Assembly (NCBI RefSeq): GCF_009711225.1
Contig: NZ_WMIE01000001.1
Span: 1,074,155-1,138,154 of the forward strand
Length of the DNA: 64,000 nt
Origin: Paracoccus aestuariivivens
Lineage (GTDB): Bacteria; Pseudomonadota; Alphaproteobacteria; Rhodobacterales; Rhodobacteraceae
Reading direction: 5' to 3'
Shown here: in pieces, positions 8,865 to 20,399 of the stretch
How the letters are laid out: each line of letters opens with the position of its first letter
How positions within the stretch are numbered: the stretch's first letter is position 1
Program-made: the position numbers and the translations under genes
Notes under the pieces: generated by a model
The model's database searches: none
Seen by the model: only the letters and a program-made list of their open reading frames with translations
What the model was told of the DNA's origin: nothing

Positions 8865-9634
8865 CTTTGGCGGCACAGGATGTCTCGGTCAGCATCGGCA
8901 GAAAGCCCATCGTTCAGGACGTCTCGCTGACCGCCGAGGCTGGCGAATTTACCGCCATTGTCGGTCCGAACGGCTCGGGCAAGACGACATTGATGCGCGC
9001 ATTGACCGGAGAATTGGCGCATCGCGGTCGCATCACCCTGAATGACCAAGACATTACGGCCCTTGCGCCCGAAGCCTTGGCCCGGCGTCGGGGCGTCCTG
9101 CCACAGGCGGCAGCGTTGTCATTTCCCTTTACCGTCGCCGAGGTCGTCCGCATCGGGCTTGAGGCACGCGGCGAACGTGCCGATGCCCTGATCCCCGCCG
9201 CACTGGCCGCTGTCGATCTGCCCGATTTTTCCGGACGCCTCTATCAGCAGCTTTCCGGAGGCGAGCAGCAGCGCGTCCAACTGGCCCGCGTTCTGGCGCA
9301 GGTCTGGAATCCGGTCGACGAGCAAGGCGCGCGCTGGTTGTTTCTGGACGAGCCGGTCAGCAGCCTCGATATCGCGCACCAGTTGACCGTGATGCGACTG
9401 GCCGCAGATTACGCGCGACGCGGAGGCGGGGTGATCGCGGTCATGCATGACCTGAACCTGACGGCACTTTTCGCGCAAAAGGTCATCCTGCTGGGCCGTG
9501 GCGAAGTGCTGTCGCAGGGTACGCCAGCCGAGGTGATGACCGACGCCACCTTGTCGAACGCCTATGGTTGCGACCTGCGGGTGAACAAGGTTCCGACCGA
9601 AGGGATATGGATCTTGCCTCAGGTCGCCGCCTGA
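8861..9634 (+). CDS. hmuV: Haem ABC transporter ATP-binding protein
   Basis: The protein has 257 residues with Walker A GPNGSGKTT, signature LSGGEQQRVQLARVLAQ, Walker B WLFLDEP and switch histidine VMHDLN. It powers HmuU. The start overlaps the hmuU stop as ATGA, so hmuSTUV is translationally coupled throughout. A strong terminator follows the stop. The longer upstream frame is rejected because it would add residues unlike the family N-terminus. Confidence 0.95.
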   Translation: MTLAAQDVSVSIGRKPIVQDVSLTAEAGEFTAIVGPNGSGKTTLMRALTGELAHRGRITLNDQDITALAPEALARRRGVLPQAAALSFPFTVAEVVRIGLEARGERADALIPAALAAVDLPDFSGRLYQQLSGGEQQRVQLARVLAQVWNPVDEQGARWLFLDEPVSSLDIAHQLTVMRLAADYARRGGGVIAVMHDLNLTALFAQKVILLGRGEVLSQGTPAEVMTDATLSNAYGCDLRVNKVPTEGIWILPQVAA

Positions 9635-9654
9635 AGCAGTCCCAAGCCGAACAG

Positions 9655-9684
9655 AAAACGCGCGCTAGATCCGGCGCGCGTTTT
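9655..9684 (+). terminator. Rho-independent terminator after hmuV
   Basis: AAAACGCGCGC and GCGCGCGTTTT form a perfect 11-bp stem with an eight-base loop, followed by CGTTTT. It lies 21 bases after the hmuV stop and also downstream of convergent katG, so it may serve both strands. Confidence 0.85.
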
Positions 9685-9740
9685 CGTTTTCAGGATTTCC
9701 GCGGGGGTCGAGTATGGCTCTCGGCCCCCGCGAGGTGAAT

Positions 9741-12035
<2,295 letters not shown>

Positions 12036-12063
12036 TCACGAATAGTATTAGGGGATTAAGAAG

Positions 12064-12100
12064 ATTATATAAATTTCTAATGGGTGATGGTCTTTATAAT
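12064..12100. promoter_or_regulatory. Divergent promoter region of katG and the TAXI-TRAP operon
   Basis: This AT-rich stretch in the 242-bp divergent gap has a TATAAT -10-like box on each strand: 12064-12069 reading towards katG and 12095-12100 reading towards the TRAP genes, each about 100 bp from its start codon. No good -35 box stands out for either, so the promoter call is tentative. No OxyR-type repeat was recognised. Confidence 0.35.
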
Positions 12101-12205
12101 GCGAAGTTATGTCGCAACTGGTATGGAACGACGTAGCGGCGTGGCTTCATTTTGATCTCGACTTCGTGATAGGGTCGGTTTGGAATTCAACAGGAGGCCA
12201 ATGAC

Positions 12206-13207
12206 GTGAACAAACGCATCATTCTTGGGATCGCAGCCGCGATCGGTATTTTCGCTCAGGGTGCCACGGCACAAGAGATGTCCTTTTTCCGCATCGGAAC
12301 GGGCGGGACCGCTGGCACATATTACCCGATCGGCGGACTGATCGCGAACGCGATCTCGAATCCTCCCGGCTCGCGCGCTTGCGAAGACGGCGGATCCTGC
12401 GGCGTGCCCGGTCTGGTTGCGACGGCCGTCGCCTCGAACGGTTCGGTCGGCAACATCAACGCGATCAATGGCGGCCAGCTTGAAGCAGGCTTTACCCAAT
12501 CGGATGTAGCCTACTGGGCACAAACCGGCACCGGCCTGTGGGAAGGTCAGCCCGCAGTCGAGAAACTGCGCCTGATCGCCAACCTTTATCCCGAAAGCAT
12601 CCACCTTGTCGCCCGCGCGGATGCCGGAATCGCGACCGTGGCCGATCTTAAAGGCAAGAAAGTCTCGCTCGACGAGCCCGGCTCGGGCACGCTGGTCGAT
12701 GCGCGCATCATCCTTGAAGCCTATGGCCTGACCGAAGCAGATATCCAGCCCGAGTTCCTCAAGCCCGATCAGGCAGCCGACCGGATGCGTGACAATGCCA
12801 TGGACGCCTTCTTCTTTGTGGGTGGCTATCCGGCAGGCGCGATTGCCGAACTGGCCAGCCAGCACGACATCAAGCTGATCCCGATCGACGGCGAGGCCGC
12901 CGACAAGCTGCGCGAGAAATACAGCTTCTTCGCTGCCGACAGCTTCCCTGCGGGCACGTATAACGGGCAGGATGCCGACGTTGCGACCATCTCGGTTGGC
13001 GCGCAGCTGGTCACCAGCGCCGATCAGTCGGATGAACTGGTCTATAACATCACCAAGGCGCTTTATAACGACAGTACCCAGAAGCTGTTCTCGGCCGGTC
13101 ATGCGAAGGGCAAGCAAATTACGCTGGACAACGCCACCAAAGGCGCCGGCATTCCGCTGCATCCGGGTGCCGAGAAGTTCTACAAGGAAGCCGGCAAGGT
13201 TCAGTAA
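12206..13207 (+). CDS. TAXI-family TRAP transporter substrate-binding protein
   Basis: The protein has 333 residues with a signal peptide (cleavage near GATAQE) and the TAXI hallmark TGGTAGTYYPIGG. It also has LKGKKVSLDEPGSGT and FFVGGYPAGA, as in the family. It binds a substrate, often glutamate or another small carboxylate, and passes it to the fused permease downstream. The start is a GTG at 12206, with AGGAGG eight bases before it; the ATG at 12201 is out of frame and stops at once. The actual ligand is unknown. Confidence 0.92.
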   Translation: MNKRIILGIAAAIGIFAQGATAQEMSFFRIGTGGTAGTYYPIGGLIANAISNPPGSRACEDGGSCGVPGLVATAVASNGSVGNINAINGGQLEAGFTQSDVAYWAQTGTGLWEGQPAVEKLRLIANLYPESIHLVARADAGIATVADLKGKKVSLDEPGSGTLVDARIILEAYGLTEADIQPEFLKPDQAADRMRDNAMDAFFFVGGYPAGAIAELASQHDIKLIPIDGEAADKLREKYSFFAADSFPAGTYNGQDADVATISVGAQLVTSADQSDELVYNITKALYNDSTQKLFSAGHAKGKQITLDNATKGAGIPLHPGAEKFYKEAGKVQ

Positions 13208-13230
13208 GGCCAAGCGACCTTTGACACGAG

Positions 13231-13253
13231 ACGCGGCCCCTCAGGGGCCGTGT
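13231..13253 (+). terminator. Intra-operon hairpin between TRAP binding protein and permease
   Basis: A GC-rich stem with core GGCCCC and GGGGCC around TCA sits 23 bases after the binding-protein stop and is followed by a few T residues. Such hairpins between a binding protein and its membrane partner often cause partial termination or protect the upstream mRNA, giving more binding protein than permease. The effect here is inferred. Confidence 0.5.
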
Positions 13254-13290
13254 TGCTTTCAACGATAACAATCCAAGTGGAGAGACCGGC

Positions 13291-15345
13291 ATGACTGATA
13301 CCGCTCGCCAACTTTCCGAAGCCGAGCTGCGCGCGATCGAAGAAGAATACGATCCCGAGGCCCGCTTCCGCGACCTGACCAAGCCGGTCGCAATCCTTTC
13401 TGCGGTCGTGCTTTTCCTGCTGTCAGCCTACCACTTCTATACAGCAGGTTTCGGCATTCCCCGCGCGACCACGCATCGCGGCATCCATATGGGTGTATCG
13501 ATGTTCGTGGTCTTCCTGAGTTTTTCGGCTTTTGCGTCGGGCCGCCACAAAAGCGCGGGTCCGACCATTCTGGGGCTTCCGGTTCTTGACTGGGTTCTGG
13601 CCTTTGCCGGTCTGGTCAGTTCGCTTTACGTGCCGTGGATCTATGACCAACTGGCATTCCGCGTCGGCAATCCGAACACGCTGGATGTCGCCATGGGAAC
13701 GATCCTGATCGTGACCCTGCTGGAAGCCGTGCGCCGTTCGATGGGTTGGCCTCTGCCGGTGATCGCTATCCTGTTCATGGCCTATGCCTATTTCGGCAAA
13801 AGCATGCCCGGCATCTTTGTCCATCCGGGCGCGGACTGGAAGGCCATCGTCAACCACCTCTATCTGACCTCGCAGGGCATCTACGGCACCGCGCTTGGCG
13901 TGATTGCGACCTATGTGTTCCACTTCGTCCTGTTCGGCGTCATGGCGCAGAAGATCGGGCTGGGCCAGTTGTTCATCGACCTCGCCACCGCGTTGACCGG
14001 TCGCTTCTCGGGCGGTCCGGCCAAGGTCTCGGTGCTGTCCTCGGCGCTGATGGGCTCGATCTCGGGTTCGTCCATCGCCAATACCGTGACGACCGGCGCG
14101 CTGACGATCCCGACCATGATCAAGGTCGGCTATAAACGCCACTTCGCTGCAGCGGTCGAGGCCGCCGCCTCGACCGGCGGTCAGATCACCCCGCCCGTGA
14201 TGGGGGCCGTGGCCTTCCTGATGGTCGAGTATCTGGGCATTCCCCTGCGCACTATCCTGATCGCCGCCATCGTTCCGGCCTTCATGCATTTCTTCGGTGT
14301 GCTGGTGCAGGTCCATCTTGAGGCCAAACGCCTTGGCATCCGTGGCCTGACCAAAGAAGAACTTCCGAACGCCATGGCCGTCCTGCGGGCGGGCTGGCTT
14401 TCGACCATTCCGCTGATCCTACTGGTCTTCATGCTGATGTCGGGCCGGACTCCGTTCTGGTCGGCCTTCAGCGCGATTTCGGCCTGTATCGTGGTCTATG
14501 TGATCCAACAGGTCATGGCCTCGGGGCTGGTCGAGGGCATCAAGGAAACTGCAAAGGGCACGTTCGACGGCTTCGTTCTGGGGGCAAAGCAGTCCTTGTC
14601 AGTCACGGCGGCAGCCGCGCTGGTCGGTGTCGTCATCGGTGTCGTCACCCTGACCGGCATCGGCTTCAAGATCGCCTTCATGGTGACCTCGATCGCGCAA
14701 GGCTGGGGTGTGTCGGCGCATGCCTTCCTCGGCTTCCTGCCCTTCGAGATCATGGGAGTGCAGACCCTGACGCTGCTTTTCACGCTGATCATGACCGCCG
14801 TGGTATGCATCCTGATGGGCTGCGGCATCCCGACGACCGCGAACTATATCATCATGGTTGCGGTCGCGGCTCCGGTGCTTGGGATGATGAATGTCGAACC
14901 GCTGGTCGCGCATTTCTTCGTCTTCTACTACGGGGTCATCGCGGATGTGACGCCTCCGGTGGCAATGGCGGCCTATGCGGCATCCGGCATCGCCGGAGCG
15001 AACGCTTTCAAGGCGGGTAACACGGCGTTCCGGCTGTCGATGGGCAAGGCGCTGGTTCCCTTCGTCTTCGTCTTCTCGCCGTCGCTGCTTCTGGTGACCG
15101 AGGGCTTTACGTGGGGATCGTTCGTTCTGGCCTTTGCAGGCGCAATTCTGGGCATCCTGTCGCTATCGGCGGCGCTGACCAACTGGCTGCTTGCACCGCT
15201 TTGGATGATCGAGCGCATCGTCCTTGTGATCGCGGCCTTCCTGCTGATCGCCCCCGAGCCGATTTCGAGCGCCATCGGTGCCGTCATCCTTGGTGCGGTG
15301 GCGCTGCGCCAGACTCTTGCCGGTCGCTCAAAGGCGATTGGCTAA
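13291..15345 (+). CDS. TRAP transporter fused permease (DctQM type)
   Basis: The protein has 684 residues with many transmembrane segments. An N-terminal four-helix DctQ-like part (about 30-140) is fused to a DctM-like part with PTTANYIIM, GGQITPPVMGAVAF and VTPPVAMAAYAASGIAG. Fused permeases are the rule in TAXI systems and use a sodium gradient. It lies 83 bp after its binding protein on the same strand. A strong terminator closes the two-gene operon. Confidence 0.93.
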   Translation: MTDTARQLSEAELRAIEEEYDPEARFRDLTKPVAILSAVVLFLLSAYHFYTAGFGIPRATTHRGIHMGVSMFVVFLSFSAFASGRHKSAGPTILGLPVLDWVLAFAGLVSSLYVPWIYDQLAFRVGNPNTLDVAMGTILIVTLLEAVRRSMGWPLPVIAILFMAYAYFGKSMPGIFVHPGADWKAIVNHLYLTSQGIYGTALGVIATYVFHFVLFGVMAQKIGLGQLFIDLATALTGRFSGGPAKVSVLSSALMGSISGSSIANTVTTGALTIPTMIKVGYKRHFAAAVEAAASTGGQITPPVMGAVAFLMVEYLGIPLRTILIAAIVPAFMHFFGVLVQVHLEAKRLGIRGLTKEELPNAMAVLRAGWLSTIPLILLVFMLMSGRTPFWSAFSAISACIVVYVIQQVMASGLVEGIKETAKGTFDGFVLGAKQSLSVTAAAALVGVVIGVVTLTGIGFKIAFMVTSIAQGWGVSAHAFLGFLPFEIMGVQTLTLLFTLIMTAVVCILMGCGIPTTANYIIMVAVAAPVLGMMNVEPLVAHFFVFYYGVIADVTPPVAMAAYAASGIAGANAFKAGNTAFRLSMGKALVPFVFVFSPSLLLVTEGFTWGSFVLAFAGAILGILSLSAALTNWLLAPLWMIERIVLVIAAFLLIAPEPISSAIGAVILGAVALRQTLAGRSKAIG

Positions 15346-15353
15346 CATGACAC

Positions 15354-15382
15354 AAGGGCGCGCGGCACTCCCGCGCGCCCTT
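15354..15382 (+). terminator. Terminator after the TAXI-TRAP operon
   Basis: AAGGGCGCGCGG at 15354 pairs perfectly with CCGCGCGCCCTT across a five-base loop, starting nine bases after the permease stop. The stem is very stable, but the T tract is short. Confidence 0.8.
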
Positions 15383-15540
15383 ACCATTCCGGCCGGAAGA
15401 TGCGACGGATCCGGTCACGATGACACCACCTCACGCGGCACCGCTTACCGTGACGTGAATGTGTCAATATGGTTGTACCAGCGCTGCCGTCGCTGTATGT
15501 CGCCCCCGATTTGAGCGCAATGATGACAGGCGTGTGACGA

Positions 15541-17043
15541 GTGACCAACACGGACGAACAGCTCCAGCAGGGCAAAGGCCCGCGGAACCAGTGGAAAACT
15601 CTGGACAAGGATCTGGGTCGGATCAGCATTCTCGAACAAGCATCCGCCACCGTGTCGCGCCCTCTGGTCGCACCGGGGCTGGCCCTGCTTTTCGTCGTTG
15701 CCGTCGCGATGATCGCCTTGTCATTGATCGGTGCCAGTTCATCGGGACTGGTGATCGTGGGTGCTGCCGTTGTCGCCGCCTATATGGCGCTGAATATCGG
15801 CGCAAATGACGTCGCTAACAATATGGGGCCAGCGGTCGGCGCAAAGGCGTTGACCATGGGCTCGGCCCTTGTGATCGCTGCGGTTTTTGAAACCGCAGGC
15901 GCATTGATCGCTGGCGGCGACGTGGTCAGCACGATTTCCTCGGGGATCGTGTCGCCCGCTGCCGTGCAGGATTCGGCTACCTTTGTCTGGCTGATGCTGT
16001 CGGCCCTGATCGCGGCCGCCTTGTGGATCAACGTGGCAACCATTCTTGGCGCGCCGGTATCGACGACGCACTCGGTCGTCGGCGGCGTTGTCGGCGCGGG
16101 CGTTGTCGCCGCGGGTTTCAACGCGGTAAACTGGTGGCAGATGACCAGCATCGCGGCAAGCTGGGTCATCTCTCCGGTCATGGGCGGTGTTGTCGCAGCC
16201 CTGCTTCTGGCGTTCATCAAGGCCAAGATCGCCTATGTGGACGACAAGATCGCTGCGGCCCGGAAATGGGTTCCGGTCCTGATCGGCCTGATGGCAGGGG
16301 TTTTCGCGACCTATCTGGCGATGAAGGGCCTGCGCCGCATCATCGACATCGACGCCACCATGGCGCTGTGGATCGGGGTTGGCGTTGGCATTTTTTCATG
16401 GTTTGCGTCTCGCCCCATGATCGAACGTCAGTCGCGCGGGCTTGAGAACCGCAAGAAATCCTTGCGGACATTGTTCGCCGCGCCATTGATCATTTCGGCT
16501 GCGCTGCTTTCCTTCGCCCACGGAGCGAACGATGTCGCGAACGCCGTCGGGCCTTTGGCGGCCGTGGTCCATACCGTTCAAATGGGAGACGTTTCGTCCT
16601 CGGTCCATATCCCTACCTGGGTGATGGTGATCGGTGCAGTCGGGATCTCGCTCGGGCTGCTTCTGTTCGGACCGAAGCTGATCATGCTGGTCGGCGACCA
16701 GATCACCAAACTGAACCCGATGCGAGCCTATTGCGTCGCGCTGTCGGCGGCTGTCACGGTCATCATCGCAAGCTGGCTCGGGCTTCCCGTCAGTTCGACC
16801 CATATCGCGGTCGGCGGCATCTTCGGCGTGGGCTTTTTCCGCGAATGGCATGCCGAGCGGCGCGCCCGTATGCTGGGCCTGCAAAAAGGCAAGGTCGTCT
16901 CTCCAGATGAGCGGCGCCGTCGCAAGCTGGTTCGCCGTTCGCACGCAGTGACGGTCGCCGCAGCATGGGTCATCACGGTCCCGTTCTCGGCGCTGCTGTC
17001 GGCGGGCATCTACTATCTGCTGTCGCATCTTACGCTGGGCTGA
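15541..17043 (+). CDS. pit: Inorganic phosphate transporter, PiT family
   Basis: The protein has 500 residues and about ten to twelve membrane helices. Two inverted PHO-4 halves carry the signature motifs ALNIGANDVANNMGPAVGAKA (the first part) and AHGANDVANAVGPLAAV in the second half. Each half has a matching VSTTHSVVGG / VSSTHIAVGG loop. PiT proteins import metal-phosphate with protons. The start is GTG at 15541 with no strong ribosome site. A loop of about 70 residues separates the halves. No PhoU-like partner is adjacent. Confidence 0.93.
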   Translation: MTNTDEQLQQGKGPRNQWKTLDKDLGRISILEQASATVSRPLVAPGLALLFVVAVAMIALSLIGASSSGLVIVGAAVVAAYMALNIGANDVANNMGPAVGAKALTMGSALVIAAVFETAGALIAGGDVVSTISSGIVSPAAVQDSATFVWLMLSALIAAALWINVATILGAPVSTTHSVVGGVVGAGVVAAGFNAVNWWQMTSIAASWVISPVMGGVVAALLLAFIKAKIAYVDDKIAAARKWVPVLIGLMAGVFATYLAMKGLRRIIDIDATMALWIGVGVGIFSWFASRPMIERQSRGLENRKKSLRTLFAAPLIISAALLSFAHGANDVANAVGPLAAVVHTVQMGDVSSSVHIPTWVMVIGAVGISLGLLLFGPKLIMLVGDQITKLNPMRAYCVALSAAVTVIIASWLGLPVSSTHIAVGGIFGVGFFREWHAERRARMLGLQKGKVVSPDERRRRKLVRRSHAVTVAAAWVITVPFSALLSAGIYYLLSHLTLG

Positions 17044-17063
17044 TATTTCCGGTCGGAAGCGAC

Positions 17064-17097
17064 AAAGGCCGTGTGCAGGCAATGGCACACGGCCTTT
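17064..17097 (+). terminator. Terminator after the phosphate transporter
   Basis: AAAGGCCGTGTGC at 17064-17076 pairs with GCACACGGCCTTT at 17085-17097, a perfect 13-bp stem with an eight-base loop, followed by CTGT. It starts 21 bases after the stop. Confidence 0.85.
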
Positions 17098-17101
17098 CTG
17101 T

Positions 17102-17116
17102 ATGACGTAACGTCAT
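17102..17116. promoter_or_regulatory. Perfect palindrome upstream of the hybrid kinase
   Basis: ATGACGT-A-ACGTCAT is a perfect 7-1-7 inverted repeat five bases after the phosphate transporter terminator and about 200 bp before the hybrid kinase start. It has the size of a dimeric operator. No regulator can be assigned. Confidence 0.35.
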
Positions 17117-17210
17117 TGCCAGTGTTGATTGACCCTTTCGCGCCGACACGACTAGTCCTGCTGCATGTCCGCATGATCCCAAAGGCGTGGACGCGTATTT
17201 CGCCCGCACC

Positions 17211-17236
17211 GGAACCTTCTCGCCAAGGCCCGCGTT
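17211..17236 (+). promoter_or_regulatory. EcfG-type (general stress) promoter-like sequence
   Basis: GGAACC at 17211-17216 and CGTT at 17233-17236 are separated by 16 bases. This matches the alphaproteobacterial EcfG promoter pattern GGAAC-N16/17-CGTT. It lies about 80 bp upstream of the hybrid kinase start codon on the same strand. Ten matching bases can occur by chance, and many Rhodobacterales lack EcfG, so this is tentative. Confidence 0.35.
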
Positions 17237-17318
17237 TTGGCAGGTTATGAACGAACGGGGCGGAGGGCAAATCTTTGACTTTACTTGGGATTAATGGTTA
17301 TGCGCGGAGCATCTCCGC

Positions 17319-20300
17319 GTGAAATCCGTTCCTGAAGGCGTCATTCTTGCGCTCATCTCGGCCATCGCGGTCACGGTACTTTTTCTCGACACCATTTTCC
17401 CGCTGGGTACGGCGATCTGGCTGATCTACCTGTTGCCACTGGTCATTTCATACGCGTCAAATCGTCCCATCACCCCTCCGGTCGTCGCGATGGCGGTGAC
17501 CGTGCTGATCATCGTCGGATTCCAGCTGGCCGACCCAGGTGTCGCGCCGCATATCGCGATCATCAACCGCGCCTTGGCCAGCCTTGTCATTCTGCTGCTG
17601 GGTGGCCTTGGCAATATCCTGATCCGGAACCGTATCGCGTTTGCACAATCCGAATGGGTGCAACGCAACGAGCTTGGCTTGGGGCGCGTTCTGCAAGGCG
17701 AACAATCGGTCGAGACGCTGGGCGACAATGCCTTGCGAAGCCTCGCCGAGTCACTAGGCGCACGCGCCGCAATCGCCTATGCCCGCGAAGGCGACAACCT
17801 GCGCCGCATCGCAAGCTGGGGAACGGATGCGGCGGACACATCAGGCAATATCGGCAAAGGCGACGGCCATTTGTGGCGGGCCGTTAGGGACAACCGCGTG
17901 GTTTCGCTGGCGACGGATCGCGACAACGCTTTGGGCTGGGGCTCGGGTTTGCTGCGCGGGACCGCCGCCCATGCGGCGATTGTGCCGCTGCACGACGCCG
18001 GACATATCAATGGCGTGATCGAGTTCGGTCTGGACAAGGCCCCCGACACCGGTGGGCAGGCTCTGCTGGAACGGATAGGAGAACGTATCGGTATCGCCCT
18101 GAAATCAGCACGTTACCGCGAAAACCTGCGCGAACTTCTTGAGGAAACCCGCAGGCAAGCCGAAGAATTGCGCAGCCATACCGAAGAATTGGCCGCAACC
18201 AACGAGGAACTTGAGGAACAGACCCGCGCTTTGCAGGAAAGCGAGCGTCGCCTGTCCGCTCAACAGGCCGAGCTTGAGCAACAGAATGCGCAGCTTGAAA
18301 GCCAGACGCAGCAGTTGGAAGAGCAGCGGGACGCATTGGCCCGCTCGCGCAGGCAATTGGTCGAACAGGCCGAAAAGCTTGCCCGCGAGAGCCGCTATAA
18401 ATCCGAATTTGTCGCGAACATGTCGCACGAGTTGCGCACGCCGCTGAACGCGCTGTTGATCATGGCGCGGCTTCTGGCCGACAACCGGACAAGCAACCTG
18501 ACCGATGAGCAGGTCCGCTGGGCCGACACGATCGAAAGTTCGGGTCAGGATTTGCTGGCGCTGATCAACGACATTCTGGATCTGGCCAAGATCGAGGCCG
18601 GAAAGCTGGAAGTATCTCCCGAAACGCTTGCTCCGGCGGGAATAGCCGCACGCTTGATGCGCAAATTCGAGGATCAGGCCCGCAGCAAGGGGCTGGAACT
18701 TCAAGCCGAAATCCGCCCCAATCTGGGCGAGATCCGTACCGATCCGTCGCGGCTGGATCAGATCCTGCGCAACTTCCTGTCGAACGCCCTGAAATTCACC
18801 GAGCGCGGACGCATCACGATCCGCGTCGATGAAGTCGATGGCGAGATCACCTTTGCCGTGCAGGACACGGGAATCGGCATCGCGCAATCCGAACAGGAAG
18901 GCATCTTCGAAGCATTCCGTCAGGCCGATGGAACCATTTCGCGCAAATACGGCGGGACCGGTTTGGGCCTGTCTATCTCGCGCGAACTAGCCGAATTGCT
19001 GCATGGACGGATCGCGGTGGAAAGCCAATCCGGTCGCGGCAGCACCTTCACCTTGACCCTGCCGCGCGACATCGCTCCCGGTGAGCAGCCGAGGCCCTTG
19101 ATGGACACCGGTCCGGTTCCGCAAGCCCGTCGTGACACGTTCGACAAGGTTAGCGCGGAACCCGCGGAACTTGCCGAGATCTCGGATGACCGTCATGTCA
19201 TCGACACCGGCGACCGGGTCATTCTTCTGGTCGAAGACGACATCGCTTTCGCACGACTTCTGCTGGACCTTGCCCGTGAGTTGGGATTCCGAGCAGTCGT
19301 CGTCGGGACTGCCGATGATGCCGTGCGGGCCGCACATCGCTATTTGCCGCAGGGGATCGTGCTGGACATGGGCTTGCCCGATCACACCGGCCTTTCGGTC
19401 TTGGACCGGCTGAAGCGCGACCTCGCGACGCGGCACATTCCGGTGCATGTCGTTTCGGCCAATGACTACACGCGCGAAGCGATGTCTCAGGGCGCGATGA
19501 GCTATCTGATCAAGCCGGTTGACCGCGCGGCGCTGACCGATGTGATCCAGCGTTTGGGCTCGGCCACCCAGCAACCGATGCGCCGCGTCCTGATCGTCGA
19601 GGATGATCCGGCGCAGCTTGAGGGACTCAAGGCAATGCTCGCCAATGATCGGGTCGAAACGATCGGCGCCTCGACCGCGGCCGAAGCCTTGGCCGCCTGC
19701 CGCGAGACCAGCTTTGATTGCATCGTGCTGGACATGACGCTGCCCGATGCCTCGGGCTTTGACGTGTTGCAGGAATTGCACGCGGACGAGGCGGCTTCAT
19801 TCCCGCCTGTCATCGTCTATACCGCCCGCGCCTTGGACCAGAACGAGGAACTGCAACTGCGCCGTTACTCGAAATCGATCATCATCAAGGGCGCGAAATC
19901 CCCCGAACGGCTGATCGACGAGGTCACCCTGTTTCTGCATCAGGTCGTTTCCGATCTGCCCCCGCGTCAGCGCGAGATGCTGGCCGCTTCGCTCAGTCGC
20001 GACAACCTGCTAGACGGGCGCCGTATCCTTGTCGTCGAAGATGACATCCGCAACGTCTATGCGCTGACCGGCATTTTTGAGCCGCACGGGGCCGAGGTCC
20101 AGATCGCCCGCAATGGGCGCGAAGCGCTTGAGATTCTGGGTCGCGTGGCCGATGGCGGCGCTCCCTCGATCGATCTGGTGCTGATGGATGTGATGATGCC
20201 CGAAATGGACGGGCTGACCGCCACCCGCGAGATCCGCAAGATCGAACGCTGGCGCTCGCTGCCGATCATCATGCTGACCGCCAAGGCGATGGCGGACGAT

Positions 20301-20399
20301 CAGGCGCAATGCCTTGCCGCCGGAGCGAATGATTACCTGTCCAAGCCGATAGAAGTCGGCAAGCTTTTGTCCTTGGCAAGGGTTTGGATGCCCCGATGA
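17319..20399 (+). CDS. Membrane hybrid histidine kinase with GAF domain and three receiver domains
   Basis: The protein has 1026 residues. In order: about three N-terminal hydrophobic segments (1-105), a GAF-like domain (about 115-265), a glutamine- and glutamate-rich coiled coil (270-355), HisKA with phospho-accepting H370 (MSHELRTPLNALL), HATPase (N box NFLSNALKF, then DTGIGI, GTGLGL), and receiver domains at about 632-750, 753-890 and 901-1020. REC1 and REC3 have the usual DD, D and K residues. REC2 has IIIKG in place of the common KP turn. The start is a GTG at 17319. It is translationally coupled to cheR. Output is probably passed through REC3 and the downstream proteins. Confidence 0.9.
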   Translation: MKSVPEGVILALISAIAVTVLFLDTIFPLGTAIWLIYLLPLVISYASNRPITPPVVAMAVTVLIIVGFQLADPGVAPHIAIINRALASLVILLLGGLGNILIRNRIAFAQSEWVQRNELGLGRVLQGEQSVETLGDNALRSLAESLGARAAIAYAREGDNLRRIASWGTDAADTSGNIGKGDGHLWRAVRDNRVVSLATDRDNALGWGSGLLRGTAAHAAIVPLHDAGHINGVIEFGLDKAPDTGGQALLERIGERIGIALKSARYRENLRELLEETRRQAEELRSHTEELAATNEELEEQTRALQESERRLSAQQAELEQQNAQLESQTQQLEEQRDALARSRRQLVEQAEKLARESRYKSEFVANMSHELRTPLNALLIMARLLADNRTSNLTDEQVRWADTIESSGQDLLALINDILDLAKIEAGKLEVSPETLAPAGIAARLMRKFEDQARSKGLELQAEIRPNLGEIRTDPSRLDQILRNFLSNALKFTERGRITIRVDEVDGEITFAVQDTGIGIAQSEQEGIFEAFRQADGTISRKYGGTGLGLSISRELAELLHGRIAVESQSGRGSTFTLTLPRDIAPGEQPRPLMDTGPVPQARRDTFDKVSAEPAELAEISDDRHVIDTGDRVILLVEDDIAFARLLLDLARELGFRAVVVGTADDAVRAAHRYLPQGIVLDMGLPDHTGLSVLDRLKRDLATRHIPVHVVSANDYTREAMSQGAMSYLIKPVDRAALTDVIQRLGSATQQPMRRVLIVEDDPAQLEGLKAMLANDRVETIGASTAAEALAACRETSFDCIVLDMTLPDASGFDVLQELHADEAASFPPVIVYTARALDQNEELQLRRYSKSIIIKGAKSPERLIDEVTLFLHQVVSDLPPRQREMLAASLSRDNLLDGRRILVVEDDIRNVYALTGIFEPHGAEVQIARNGREALEILGRVADGGAPSIDLVLMDVMMPEMDGLTATREIRKIERWRSLPIIMLTAKAMADDQAQCLAAGANDYLSKPIEVGKLLSLARVWMPR

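Noticed and set aside
12206..15345. A DctPQM C4-dicarboxylate system
   Set aside because: The binding protein has the TAXI signature and the permease is fused, so the substrate is not assumed to be a C4 acid.
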